DNA from: Phytophthora hibernalis
Taxonomy: Eukaryota; Oomycota; Peronosporomycetes; Peronosporales; Peronosporaceae
Reading direction: 5' to 3'
NCBI GenBank assembly: GCA_012656075.1
Contig: JAAKBF010000218.1
Location: forward strand, 842,388 to 906,387
Length of the DNA: 64,000 nt
The position numbers were made by a program, and so were the translations under genes. Shown here one piece after another: positions 52,891-64,000 of this stretch (the first letter of the stretch is position 1; each line of letters opens with the position of its first letter). The notes under the pieces are model-generated. The model made no database searches. It saw only the letters and a list, made by a program, of their open reading frames with translations, and had not been told where the DNA came from.

Positions 52891-55093
52891 ATGCCGCGGC
52901 AGGACGATGCGCGCGATGATGGAAATGGAGATGGCACGGAACGCCTAGGTGGCGACCGTGAAGTGGATCAAGGTGACCAAGCTGCTGGTGTAGTACGGTC
53001 TGAAGTGGAGCGGCTGGAGTCCGAAGAGCGTCGCCGGACCAGTCGAAGGCCTGCGATCCTAGGAGAAGGAACTCGTTCGGGATCAAGAGCGAGCAGTCGT
53101 CGCGGTAGTGTAAGTGGGCGGTCGGTTCAAGCCACCACGACGCACGGTCGCGAGACATTGCAAGGAGAAGTGATGAGGGAACTGTGGAATCAGTATGAAG
53201 ATGAGTCTAAAGCCACACAAGGAGGCGAGCACGCCGAGGATACAAGCGAGCACGCCGGGGATATGAGTGATCACGGTACTAGATCGGAAGTGTCTTCCCG
53301 ACCTCGGTCTCGACACCGTTCCGTGCATCAACACCGGGACGAGCAGAGTCAACACGGTGAACCGCGAGAAAAGACGGTGGCGGAAGGATATGCCGCTGAC
53401 TATGAAGGAGGCTATGGAGGATACGGAGGAGTGCCGGCTTCGTACTATGCCCCGCATACTGGTGCGTATGCCTATCCATATCCGGCCCCAGCTCCACCAG
53501 AACCGGTCAAGGAGGCTCCTAAACGGTCTCCTAGTGGGTTTATTGCTCGGTACACCGGACCAGAAACACGTCGAGTGGCGCAACCTTCGGTTGGATGGGA
53601 CTGGAATGTGAAGCGTGAACCTGTCACGGTCCCTGAGCCTCAAGAACGGAATGGTGCGGCGCCTCCGGTACCGTATATGCCGTATTATCCGAGTATTGGT
53701 CCGTATGGTACGCCTGGATGGATACAGCGTCCGTACCAAGGAGGTCCACTCCTCACGGAACGTCGAGACCGACTGGAACTCCTGTGGTGACGCCTCGAGG
53801 TGCTCCTCCGGCGAGAAGAAGTGTGCCACCGACTGGACAAGCGACTGCGACTAGAGGAACGGCTCCTCCTCCGAGAGCGAGTGCTCCTCCTGCGCCTCGG
53901 AACGGACCTCCGCCTCCGGGACCGCCCAGACAGAATGTTCCGGCGCCTATACAGACTGGATTTGGAGTGGCTGGACCGGTGGCATCCGTCCGTACTTCTG
54001 AGTCCTTTGCGATGTCAAGCCTGGTTTCGAACGCTTTGAAAGTGCTTCCGATGTTCTACTCGGACACGACCACGGTTGAGAAATCACGTGACTTCTGGGA
54101 AGCATTCGAGTCTTACACTGAAGGACTACCAGAACGGTCAAGATTACTAGTGTTCCGTCAGAAGTTGAAGGGCAAGGAAGGTGAGCGTTGGTGGGGTAAT
54201 TCGAGTATCAAGACCTACGACACCCTGCGCACAAGGTTCCATAACCACTTCCTGAGCAGAACGGCTGATGAGCTGTGGGAGCGGTTGCATACGACGAAGC
54301 GTGAACATGGAGAATCAGTGGAAGAATGGGGTGACCGTGTCTCCGATCTGTGTGAAGCTCTGACTATCCAGATCCACGGATGCGTTATCAACTGTTCCGT
54401 CGCGGTTTAAGGAACAAGCGTCTACTGGCCACGCTCGACTCGAGCCCGGCTTGCGATATTCCTGCTGCGTGTGAGTGGTTGATGTTCAAGGACATGCACC
54501 GTCCTATTGAGGAAGAGGACCAGTTTGAAGACGGAACTCTGAAGCGTGGCAAGAAGGACAAAAGCCAATCGACTGTCGAAGAACTGTCCCAGAAGATGCA
54601 GTCGTTCATGACCAGGCAGGAACAGTGGCGGGAACAAATGGAGCAGGAGCGTTGGCAACCACCACGGTCTCCTCGCAACCGTGCTCCTACCATTGCGTCC
54701 GTGCAGGACTTGCCTCCTTCACCGTCTAGTGGGAACCAAGGGAACGGACAACGGTTCCGTGGCATCAGCATGGCTGCGGACGACCGAACTCGAGAAGGAA
54801 TAAGCGTGTGTGGACGTTGTGACCGGAAAGGATGCAGTCGTTTAAACTGTCCTCGGCAGAAGATGACTTGTCGGCGTTGTGGACGGCTCGGACACATCAT
54901 GTCGGAGTGCGAGGAACCGTACCGTGGTAATGGGATGCAGAACGGTGGCCAAGGTGGACGGTCGCCTACTCGGAACTGTTTCCTATGTGAAAAACCTGGT
55001 CACATCGTTGCGAACTGTCCTGATGTTGAGACTCTGCGGACTATGGCACGGTCTAGGGAGAACCCACCGTTGCCACCGTCTCCTCGTCAATGA
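52891..55093 (+). pseudogene. Ty3/gypsy gag
   Basis: The first frame (from ATG 52891) is a charged, Pro/Tyr-rich N-terminal part. After a frame change near 53760 a Pro-rich linker leads into the retrotransposon gag domain, DFWEAFESYTEGLPERSRLL then KLKGKEGERWWGNSS and HNHFLSRTADELWERL (about 54080-54300). A second change near 54380 continues the capsid part. Three Cys-rich knuckles follow: CGRCDRKGCSRLNC, CRRCGRLGHIMSEC and CFLCEKPGHIVANC (54810-55020). The stop is at 55093. The frame changes may be indel errors or decay. Confidence 0.8.
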
Positions 55094-55206
55094 CGGAGGC
55101 AGGAGGAAGGGGAGGAGAGAGTCACTCCTTCCTCTGGTCTAGTGAATGACTCGAGTGGTGACCGTACCGTGAAGACTGGACGGACGATCATCAGGTACGA
55201 AGATGA

Positions 55207-56983
55207 ATGGGAAAGAGGGAATTTCTGCAGGTCGACTCGGATGAAAGCGTCGACTTGGAGGTGAACCGAGATGGAATAATGGAACTTGCGGAAGATGATG
55301 AAGATGACTCGGATGACTGTCTCGCCGTGCTGGAGGACGCGGAGTTCATGGATTTGAACGGTGAGATGGAGTATGGTGACAACGAGGGCCTGGGTGAAGA
55401 ACCCATCGTTTGGGAAGACCAAGAAGTGGTGGCCGAATTGAACGGTCTGGAGATCGAAGAAAACAGTTTTGAAGCCTTTGAAAACGGTTTCGACGCTGAA
55501 GAAGACGATCTCGAAGAAGAACTGCAGGAAGCAGAGGAAGTGCACGACCCAGTGGTTGTTTACGGCACGGTAGCCGACTCCAATCAGGAGGTCGTAGCTG
55601 CAGAGCCGGAAGCTCAGAAGAAGGTCGCGGTGATCGCAAGTATCCTACGCACGGCTGAGAGAGTTGCTGAACCGGTCTGGGTAGACGACGATGGTCTAGA
55701 CAATCTGGACCTCGGTGAAACCGTCTTCCTAGGTTGGGAGAAACCGGCGGAGGATCCACCCGAACCTTCGAATGGAGAATTGGTGAACTTGGCTTCGGAA
55801 GTGGACAAGTCGGAGGACGTTGGAAAAGGCAAAGACGGTACGGAGGCTGTGGACAAAGCCGAACAGGAAAACCCGTCGCCTCACGCCCGATTATTCACGG
55901 ATGATGAACTGGACGCATTGGAAAATTGTGTTCCGGGCCAAGAAGCAAGCGTGATTGCTAAGGAAGAAGTCGCTGTCGAAAAGGAGGAATATGACAAGGA
56001 ACTCGAGGAACGGTTGTACCCGAAGTGGAATTGAAGCGACGTGTGAAGCAGAACGCTGAGAACCAGAAGGAACCCACTCTGGAAGAGATGGCACGGTTCC
56101 TCGGACTGGATACGGATGTGTTAGCTCGGACAAGGGAAGCAACACCGGAGGGTACGAACACGCCCGAATATTGGCAGGATTGGTTCCGGCCACGTTGGAG
56201 AATTCGGCAGAGGCGAAAAGGGCGAACCGTGACTTTTCGACTACTGTGCCTGAACATGTGGCTAGTACGGTCAGGAAAAGAACTGAGACCGTGACTAAGA
56301 GTGTCGAAGTGAGCGTGGTTCCTGTGGATACGGTACTTGACGAATCTGAAAGTTCGAGTAGCGACTCTAGCGTGGAAAGCGAAAGCGACTCCGAGGCAGA
56401 AGCTATCAAGCCGGTGGTCGAAGACGCTGAAGCGATAGTGAAGGAAAATGTCGCGTTCTCGTTGGAGGTCGAAGACACGGTTGCGTCAGTGGAAATAGCG
56501 GTCATTGCGGAAGTATTCGCTCAAAGGACGGTCCGGCCAAAGGAAGCACGGACCATCGCCCGACTAGCCGTGTATCGGATGCTGAAAGAAGTCAAAAGGA
56601 AATGGACACGGAGGAAAAGCTGAAGGAGCTCGCACGCGATGAGAATGAAGCAGCTAAGATCCCTCTTGCGTGACAAAAGTCCTGAGGTGGACTGGGAACG
56701 GCTACGTTATTTTGTCGACGAGGTAGTACGTGAACGAGGTCTGCTTGGTCCGTGCTGGGACCGAGTGTTGTCCTGGGTGGAGAACTACTTCGCTGAGAAT
56801 GCAGTTCGAATCTGGAGAAAGCTGTGTGACCGGACTGGACGATCAACCACGCCTGCGGCTAAGCGTCGTCGACGGCGTCAGCAAAAGAAGACGGTGTGTT
56901 TTGACTGTTCGGCTCTATATCGAGACCGTGCTGAGGCATTGAATCCCGGTTCGAGTGTGATGAAGACGCTTACCACTATGTGA
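55207..56983 (+). pseudogene. Extra acidic region between gag and protease
   Basis: Three consecutive frames (55207-56034, 56025/56171-56623, 56639-56983) give roughly 580 residues with no known retroelement domain. The first is strongly acidic (EDDEDDSDDCLAVLEDAEF). A charged helical part with WQDWFRPRW follows, then a Ser/Glu tract and EARTIARLAVYRMLKEVKRK. The last has WERLRYFVDEVVRERGLLGP and a basic KRRRRRQQKK. Ordinary Ty3/gypsy elements pass from gag to protease within a short distance. Its length and steady codon use suggest a real extra domain. Confidence 0.55.
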
Positions 56984-59900
56984 ATGTGCTGAGACCAGAG
57001 CGTCCTAAGGCAGAACCTCCTCCGAAAACCGGTCTGGTGGAAGTTGTCACGGTCAACCTACCTAACGGATTTGGAGTCCGTGACGACGACGGAGAAGAAG
57101 GCTTTGATGTACCTCGGATTGTAGCAGGAGGACGGCGTGTCGTGTGCTCTGTGGGGAGCTTTGAGGCACTCTCTAGCGGCTACATCGACTGTCTACCTTC
57201 ACAGATGCTGTGCGACCTTGAGTTTGGTTGACCGTCAAGTGATGAAACGGTTAGGCCGTGCTGCTGAAGCTCTGGAACCGTACGACGGCCGTGTTCGAAG
57301 CTCGTCCGGCCATCGTCTGCGTATCCGTGGGTGGGTGCGACTACCTATCCGTCTGGGGTCGGTTGAAGTTGCTTTACACGTACTAGTAGCGGACCACTTA
57401 CACGTGGACGCTATACTAGGGTAGACGCTTTGAGCGCCTTCAAGGCCGTGATCGATGTGGAAGAACGGACCTTACTATTGAAGGGAACCGGGGAAGTGCT
57501 ATCTCTCGGAATTACGATTGTGCAGGAGACGTTCATGGCGGCTATGGCTAACTCGATCCGTCTCCCGCCTCGTGGACAGGCATTGGTAATAACAAGCGTG
57601 ATCGGTGACATAGAGAAAGGAGCTACGGTTATGGTAGAAGGGTCTCTGAGTTTACCACCTACTCTGTGCGTGGCGCGATCTCTTGGAACTGTTGAGGATG
57701 GCAAGGTTATCAATGCTTCCACTGACGAATACTGGATCCGGAAAGGAACGATCGTGGCTGCTACTTCAGTAATCCCCGAGGAGGCGTTCGGTTTTGAACA
57801 GTCGCCTAATCCTGGAACGACCGTAAGGCCTTCTAGTGCTCCGAGTGAAGTGGGTCAAACGGATGAGGTTGCTGCGACGCTGTCCGAGGAACGGAAGGAA
57901 GTCGAGGACGAGAAGGTTAAGGCTACTAAGCCTGATGTCCCGCCTGACAAGCACGGTGAGATGTCTGCTGACTTTTCTGAGTCCAAACTGTCGATGGAGC
58001 AAAGGAACTGTTCCAGGCCGAGTTGAACCGTTTTCGGGACATGTTTGTGGAGTCTTCTAAGAAACCTGGACGGAGTTGTTGCACTTTCAGATTGACACAG
58101 GGGACAGTTCTCCGATAAAACAACAACCGTACCGTGTCTCGCTGGCTGAAGGTGAAGTCATGGAGGCCGAGATTCAGCAGTACGAGGAACTGGGTCTAAT
58201 TCGACCGTCCAACAGTCCTTGGGCGAGCCCGGTATTGATGATCCGTAAACGGACGGTGGGATCCGTTTCTGTATCGATTACAGACGGTTGAATGCTGTCA
58301 CGGTTAAGGACTGTTATCCGATGCCTTTGATTGATGACATTTTAGATGTGCTAGGCGACGCCCAACTGTTCTCTACGATGGATATTGCGTCTGGCTATTG
58401 GAATGTGCCAATGCATGAAGACAGCGTGTCTAGGACGGCTTTCACGTGCAAGTACGGTCTATATGAGTGGCTAGTTATGCCCTTTGGTCTGTGCAATGCG
58501 GTGCCGGCTTTCGAGCGTCTCATGGAAACTGTGCTCGTGGATCTGAAATGGAGGATCTGTCTAGTCTACTTGGATGACTGTGTGATCTTCAGCAAGGACT
58601 TCCCGTCTCATTTGGTACGGTTGCGCCAAGTGTTGACACGGTTCCAACAAGCTGGATTCAAACTCAAGATGAAGAAGTGTCATTGGGGGCGGAACCAGGT
58701 GGCTTTCTTGGGGCACATCGTGACTCCGTCCGGAATCTTGCCTAATCCCGAAAAGTGAAGGCAGTGATGAACGTACAGAGGCCTCAAGACTTGCACGGAA
58801 TACGGTCATTTTGGGTCTTACTAGCTACTTCGACGGTACATTCCGGGGTATGCTCTGATTTCTGCTCCACTTGAACGGTTGAAGTTGAAGGATGCACCGT
58901 TCCTCTGGAATGAGGACTGTGAATCTGCCTTCCGACAGCTCAAGCGTGCACTAGTGAAACCTCCTATTCTGGTCTATCCTGACGCAAAGCGCCGCTTCAA
59001 GCTATTCGTTGATTCGTCACGGTATGCTGTGGGAGCGTGTCTTATGCAGGAAGTGGACGGTCGCAACCGTGTTGTTGCTTATGCTAGCAAGTTGCTGACC
59101 GGTTCGCAGAAAAACTGGATCACGAAGCAAGATGGTATCTGAGATTGAGTGCTGGGGCGTGGTTTGGGCCACTAGGAAGTTCAGATGCTACTTGGACAAG
59201 CGTGAGTTCGACTTGTACACGGATCACCAGGCTTTGACTTGGGTCTTCAGTCCAGGAAACCGTACGACTAACTCGAAATTGGCACGCTGGGCTATGGAGC
59301 TTTCGAATTTGCAGTTCAAGGTGTTCCACAAGCCTGGAACGACCATGGGTCATGTGGACGGATTGTCGCGCTTACCTGCGGACCGTGCCGACGCTGTAAC
59401 TCTGGCTGACTTGCTCAACCCGGTTCAGGGAAGGAGGACTCTTCCGATGAGAGACCTACTGAATCCGGAACCGTCTGATGAAGGACGGGTTCCAAATTCG
59501 GTTGGGGAGCAGTCTGACCAAGCCGAGGAAGGAGTTGATTTGAATTTGAATACGGTGAGGACGAGGAGACCAAGGACGGTGAGGAACCGGGTCAGGAGAC
59601 TGAACCCACTCAACTAGAGGGTGAAACGGAACCCGGAGCGGATGGGGCTTCTCCTGGAACGGACGAGGAACTTCCGCCGCCGAACCGTCCTCGCTCTCCT
59701 ATGGACGTGTTCCAACTGGAAAGAGAACAGTTCTTGCAAGAACAACGGTCATTGTCTTGGGTGTGGCGCTGGTGGCGTTCTTACAAGACCGTGCTCTACC
59801 GGTGGATCCGTTCTTCAGAGCGAAGATTGTCAAGATGGCTCCTAAGTATGAAGTCCTGAACGAAGTGTTGATGAGAAAGGTACATTTACCTGGGCGGTGG

Positions 59901-61404
59901 GACCAGCACGGACGATAACCGTCCCAGTAGTTCCGGCCGGTTACCAGGAAGTCGTACTGCACTACTGTCATTCGGACATTCTGTCATCTCACATGGGATT
60001 GACTAAGACCCGAGACCGAGTGAGACGACACGGATACTGGCCTGGATGGCGCAAGGACGTTGCTGAGTACGTACGTGGATGCAGTGAGTGTGGAGGTGGA
60101 AAGGGTCATCGACCGTGGAATCAGGGACCGATGCAACGGATGCCAGTAGCTGACTTGACGGGTCCGTTCTCCCTACTCGTAGTGGATGCTATTGGGCCAC
60201 TGGTGACCACGACGGCTGGCAATAAGTACATCTTGGTGTTTGTCGACTATTTCACACGGTGGGCTGAGGCGTTCGCTGTCGACCGGTTAGACACGGTGAC
60301 GTTCGTACACACCATGGTGAACGGTGTGGTGGCAAGGCACGGAGTACCTTCTCGTTTGTTGAGTGACCGTGGCTCGAACTTTATTTCTGAACTCGCTAAG
60401 TCGTTTTACGAGACGCTCGGGATCAAGAAATTGTACGGTGCCGCTTATCACCCTCAAACGCAAGGTCTGGTTGAGAGATTCAACGGAACGCTCATTGGAA
60501 TGCTCAAGATGTATGTGAGTGAGGCACAGACGGACTGGGATCTCTATTTACCACGTGTGTTGTTCGCCTACCGGACCGCGTACCATGAGGCGTTGGGGAC
60601 ACGCCGTTCTTCTCTTTATACGGTCGAGACCCGATTCTCCCGTTAGATGTGGCGTTCCTGAACTTGGGCGAGAAATGGAAGAGCAATGAAGTGGCTCAGT
60701 ACAGACGAGAACTGTACCGTTCCATGAAGGATTCACGGATGTTGGTCGAGCATCAGTTGGTGAAAGCGCAAGATCGGCATGAGCAGAGGTTGCACCGACA
60801 GCGGCCGGTCGAGTATGAACTTGGAGATCCGGTTTGGGTGTACCAATTCTTCAGGGCACGGAGAGGCGAGAAACGTACGAAGAAGCTGGCTTTCACGTGG
60901 CACGGTCCCTACCGTGTTTTAGGCAAGCTCGGTGAAAATACGTACCAGATTGATATCCCGTCGCACCCGGATAAGAAAGTGACCGTGAATGTCAACCGTC
61001 TCAAGAAGTTCCAAGGACGGTGGACCAGACCTTTATTGACGAAGTACCTGAGGGTGTGGTGGAAGATCCGAACGGTGGCCTCTGGAGGAGTCAGATCTGC
61101 CTCCGTCTAGTTACACGGAGCGGTTGACAATTGGTCACGAGGATACGGTTATAACGGGCGTGGATTCCCGTTGTTGGAGGTGGTAGCCAAACGGAAGGCT
61201 GGCAGGACCGTGGAATATTTGGCGTTGGCGGCCAACTTTGAGACTTTTTTACCGCGGGCAGCGTTGATGCCGGAATATGGCCCGTTGGTTACTGCTTTTG
61301 AACAGTCTGAGAGAGTGAAGAACCGTCTACCTGAGCTGCGTAGGAGTGCCCGTTTGGCTGAGGCAAATGCAGAGGTGGACGAAGACGACATACTGATGGT
61401 GTAG
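56980..61404 (+). pseudogene. Ty3/gypsy pol (protease, RT, RNase H, integrase)
   Basis: The domains are in canonical order. The protease active site reads DAG-ATLSLVDRQ after one missing base near 57205. Reverse transcriptase has GLIRPSNSPWASPVL, RRLNAVTVKDCYPMPLIDD and the catalytic LVYLDDCVIFS (58560-58590). RNase H has FKLFVDSSRYAVGACLMQ and DLYTDHQALTW (59000-59240). The integrase zinc-binding region (HSDILSSHMGL ... CSEC, about 59960-60090) is followed by the DDE core with VVDAIGPL, LLSDRGSNF and GLVERFNGT (60180-60490). A GPY-type module (KLAFTWHGPYRVLGKLGENT) follows near 60890-60950, then a tail ending 61404. Domain order RT-RNase H-integrase and YLDD fit Ty3/gypsy. At least six frame changes are needed. 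Confidence 0.88.
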
Positions 61405-61615
61405 GTCGTGGGGTGGAATTCTCGAACCTATGGAACGGTTGGATACCTATGGAATTTGAAATGGTTCGGAATGGAACGGTGGTGGTAAATGGGGAATTTT
61501 ATTTTTGAAGTTAAGTGATGCTGGAACGGAACGCTCGGAGGTAAAATTGGAAAGAAAACGGAATGGGAGCGTTCTACTGTGTGACTAAAGCGTCACAGAT
61601 TTGGACTTGGGTGAT

Positions 61616-63202
61616 TTAGGCGACTTGGGGCGACGGCTTCTTGTCATCAGTGTCGGACGATTCGACGTCCTTACCGCCGCCGGATTTATCGTCGGACTTG
61701 GGTGTCGTCCTGCGAAGCTTTGGGGTCCTTCTTGTTCTTCTGGCTGCCTTCATCACTGTCTTGGTCGTCTTCGTCGTCAGGTTCGAAGTCGGAGTCGTGC
61801 TCTTCTTGATGTTCTTGGTCTCGTGGTCGGATTCATCGGTGAGGCCGGTGTGGGAAGAGACGTCGGAGTCTTCATCGACGGCTGGGCGCTTGGTTTCGTG
61901 GTTAACGGAGCTTCGGGAGGCAGCGCGGTGAACTCACCGTCCTCTTCGAAGTCCGAGTCGTCTTCTCCCATCTCTGCAATACGGAATGGCTTTTCGGCGA
62001 GCGTGGCGACGGACTTGTTCTTCTGCAGCAGTCGGGCGACCTCGAGCTGGGTGGTCTTGAGCGTCTTGTTCGTCAACAGTGTCTTCCAGGAGCCGCGTGT
62101 CTTGTTGCCTACCCAGGATGGATTAGTGGGTGCTCCTTGACGGATGTCGAGCACAATTCGAGCAAGTGCGCGCAAGGAGAGGCGGAGGTGAGCAGTGTGA
62201 GTGGGGTCGAGTGCGTTGGACCGTTCCAGCAACTCTGGGATGGAGGCGTACCCATCTTCATCAACCGTCTGCGGGTCGGACATCCGTGCGATCACCCTCT
62301 CATAACGGGGACGGTCACGGTTCCACAGAGCCAACAAGTCTTCTTGGGGCGGGTCATCGTCATGGTTGTTCTTGGCACGCGCGGAATGCTTGGCTGCCTT
62401 GCCGCCGAGCCACATCAAGTTGTCGTGGATCTCGTCCTCGAAGCGACGCATGAACTCGTAATAGCCGAAAACTTCAATGTTGTCACTGATGAACTTGAGG
62501 CGCTGTTGGTTGGCGATGGTCTTGTGCTTGCGACGGGCTTCGGCCTTGTCGGTGGGAGCGTAGAGAGCGCAGTCGAAGAAGGTGCGGCGGTGCTTCATCC
62601 AGAAACGGTAGTGGGCGAGGTGGAGGTCCTGATACTCGGTGGGGTCATACCAAACTCGTTGGCCACGCCACGGATACGCCACTCGGAACGGCGCCTTACC
62701 GAGCTGTGCAGCAGCCTTGACGAGACCGGCCAAGTCTTTCGACTGAGGACGGGGATCCGATCGGCAACTCAAACTTGAACAAGGGCGTCTTCAATCTGGA
62801 CTTGCCCGACGTTTTCTGTTTCTTGGACGACGGCTTGTCAGAACTGCGGGTCACGGGACGCTTGGAAGACCGTGACGTAGAAGCGGAAGTGGCTGAAAGA
62901 GATTGTGAGATGGTGGTTCTCCGGGGTCTTGATTTTCGGACGGTGGCAGCAAAATGACCGGTTTGGCAAGCGTGGCGGGAAGGTCTGGGTCGTCAGGCGA
63001 TGGCGAGTGCGAGGTCATCCAGGGCCTTGAGCCCGCGGGATTCGTTGTTCTCGGCGAGGGCAGGGCGAAGACGGCTCCAGAATTCGTACTGGGCGCTGGT
63101 AACGGTGTTGGATCTGGGAGTCGTCGGCGTCTTCGACGGCGGCGCGAATGCGGTCAACCGCGATTCCTTGGGGTCGGGTGACGAGGACGTCGACTTGGAC
63201 AT
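61616..63202 (-). CDS. Long reverse-strand ORF downstream of gypsy pol, function unknown
   Basis: Downstream of pol the minus strand is open for long stretches in consecutive frames, from ATG 63202 to a stop at 61616; the middle frame alone gives 331 residues without a stop (62772-61777). The N-terminus is Ser/Pro/Thr-rich, then STSKPSSKK-like basic patches. A compact globular-looking middle follows (WYDPTEYQDLHLAHYRFWMK, YYEFMRRFEDEIHDNLMWLG, RLSLRALARIVLDIRQGA), and the C-terminus is Lys/Thr/Ser-rich. Two frame changes (near 62775 and 61900) interrupt it. Some gypsy lineages carry antisense genes between pol and the 3' LTR; this looks like one. No domain was recognised. Confidence 0.55.
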
Positions 63203-63311
63203 GACGATGGTGGCGAGGCTGGGAGTGGAGTGAGCAGTGGGCGGCAAATTGGCGAATGGCCAGTGCTATCCCCTGTTGCGCTATGATGGATGGCTCCTGA
63301 ACCTGGTCGGG

Positions 63312-63535
63312 TCACTTCAATCTACTATGGAGGCCGGAGGCACGGTGTCAACCGTTAAGAGCGGCACGAGTGGAGCGAAAGGGGACTGCGGAAACTTCAA
63401 TGTTGATTGACTGTTATGGACTTACGGCTTTCGACACGGAAGGCTGAACAACCGTGCGGAGAATGACGCTAACTGACCTCCGTGATCACTACGGTTGCGT
63501 TGACCGGGTCGTTCGTCATTTCTAATCTACTATGG
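63312..63535 (+). promoter_or_regulatory. Two initiator-plus-ATG cassettes
   Basis: TCACTTC-AATCTACTATGGA (from 63312) and TCATTTCTAATCTACTATGG (from 63516) are near-identical 20-base words about 204 bases apart. Each combines the oomycete initiator pattern YCAYTYY with an ATG 8-9 bases after its end. The first ATG (63327) opens a 28-codon frame, the second the ORF at 63532. Confidence 0.45.
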
Positions 63536-64000
63536 AAAAGGGGTTCGTGTGGAGCGTGGTGCAGTGGTGCCTGACTACGGTGAGCGTACTGGGAGATGGC
63601 TGTCGTAACTTCGGAGGCACGTACTGGCGCGAGGTCCTCTGTGCTTTGGGAGGAGTGCTAGTGTGGGTAATCACTCAACCGCTCCGTGAGGTCGCTGTTC
63701 GACCGTGCTTGGCTATTAGTTACTTCATCTACAAGTGGGCTAAGATCGTGAAACTGTGCCTGCGTCGCTATCGACACTTTGTGGACCGTCGGTTCAAGAC
63801 CGCAAGCGTGGCGTTCGTTGGTGGAAGACCTATGAAGCACTGTGGCTGACGCCTATGATTGTTTACAAGCGCGGCATGAACACGAAGAAGGGCTGGGAAG
63901 GCTCATGTACAAGTGGATCGATGCGTATCACGCTTACTGGTGTGTGTTCCTGCCGGACACGACTGAAAACGGTTGGCGCACGACCGTGAAATACGCAAGA
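63532..64000 (+). CDS. Hydrophobic/basic ORF near the gypsy 3' end, runs off the window
   Basis: The ATG at 63532 follows an initiator-like TCATTTC by ten bases. The product starts MEKGFVWSVVQW, has a hydrophobic segment (VLCALGGVLVWVITQ, about residues 36-50), a second weaker one (LAISYFIYKWAKIV), and then becomes basic (LCLRRYRHFVDRRFK). A one-base change near 63800 shifts to a frame that stays open to the window edge (WWKTYEALWLTPMIVY). It could be an accessory protein of the gypsy element or belong to the next element. No family was recognised. Confidence 0.45.

Noticed and set aside
62137..62778. 213-codon plus-strand ORF in the gypsy tail
   Set aside because: It is valine/glycine-rich in a shadow-like manner; the minus-strand frame over the same region looks like genuine protein and is longer.

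Overview
The window reads as nuclear DNA of an oomycete, most likely Phytophthora or a close relative. The clues are intron-poor genes with short 60-85 bp GT-AG introns, a bZIP protein of the type annotated in Phytophthora as M96/mating-specific, oomycete-style initiator motifs (YCAYTYY) just upstream of genes, and a heavy load of Ty3/gypsy, Ty1/copia, PIF-Harbinger, pogo, Mutator-like and piggyBac remnants. No tRNA, rRNA, CRISPR or RXLR-type effector gene was recognised.

Layout. 1-2.1 kb: a decayed M96/bZIP-like gene split by a 987-bp LTR element with a TGATG target duplication. 2.9-6.7 kb: a PIF/Harbinger transposase facing a SANT/Myb-like gene; the latter is split by a 1.05-kb pogo-like element flanked by TA. 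6.9-8.3 kb: a broken SET-domain gene. 8.8-12.1 kb: a Mutator-like transposase fused or linked to a Ulp1 protease domain, all decayed. 12.7-24.8 kb is the conserved host block: a bZIP/START-like regulator, head-to-head with a four-exon CENP-S/MHF1 histone-fold gene, a long coiled-coil protein, a fumarate-reductase-type flavoprotein, and a plasma-membrane-type Ca2+ ATPase. 24.8-27.9 kb is intergenic and packed with palindromes containing ACCGGT and ACATGT.

27.9-51.9 kb is bounded by a nearly perfect inverted duplication with arms of about 2.48 kb and a 19-kb spacer. Each arm carries a complete Na+/phosphate cotransporter gene with its upstream DNA. The spacer is repeat-rich: a second Mutator-like/Ulp1 element interrupted by a TIR-bounded, piggyBac-derived insertion, a small coiled-coil ORF, a divergent histone H4-like pseudogene, a piggyBac transposase, a copia gag-protease-integrase remnant and hairpin-forming repeats. 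51.9-64.0 kb is a large Ty3/gypsy element: gag with CCHC knuckles, an extra acidic region, protease/RT/RNase H/integrase, a long reverse-strand ORF, and a further sense ORF running off the window.

Conserved genes here are repeatedly broken by single-base indels, mostly missing bases, several in G or C runs, although the proteins are otherwise well preserved. Either these genes are very young pseudogenes, or the assembly has uncorrected long-read indels. Frameshift-based pseudogene calls should be read with that in mind. Exon joins and domain calls come from reading the translated sequence by eye; no database search was possible.
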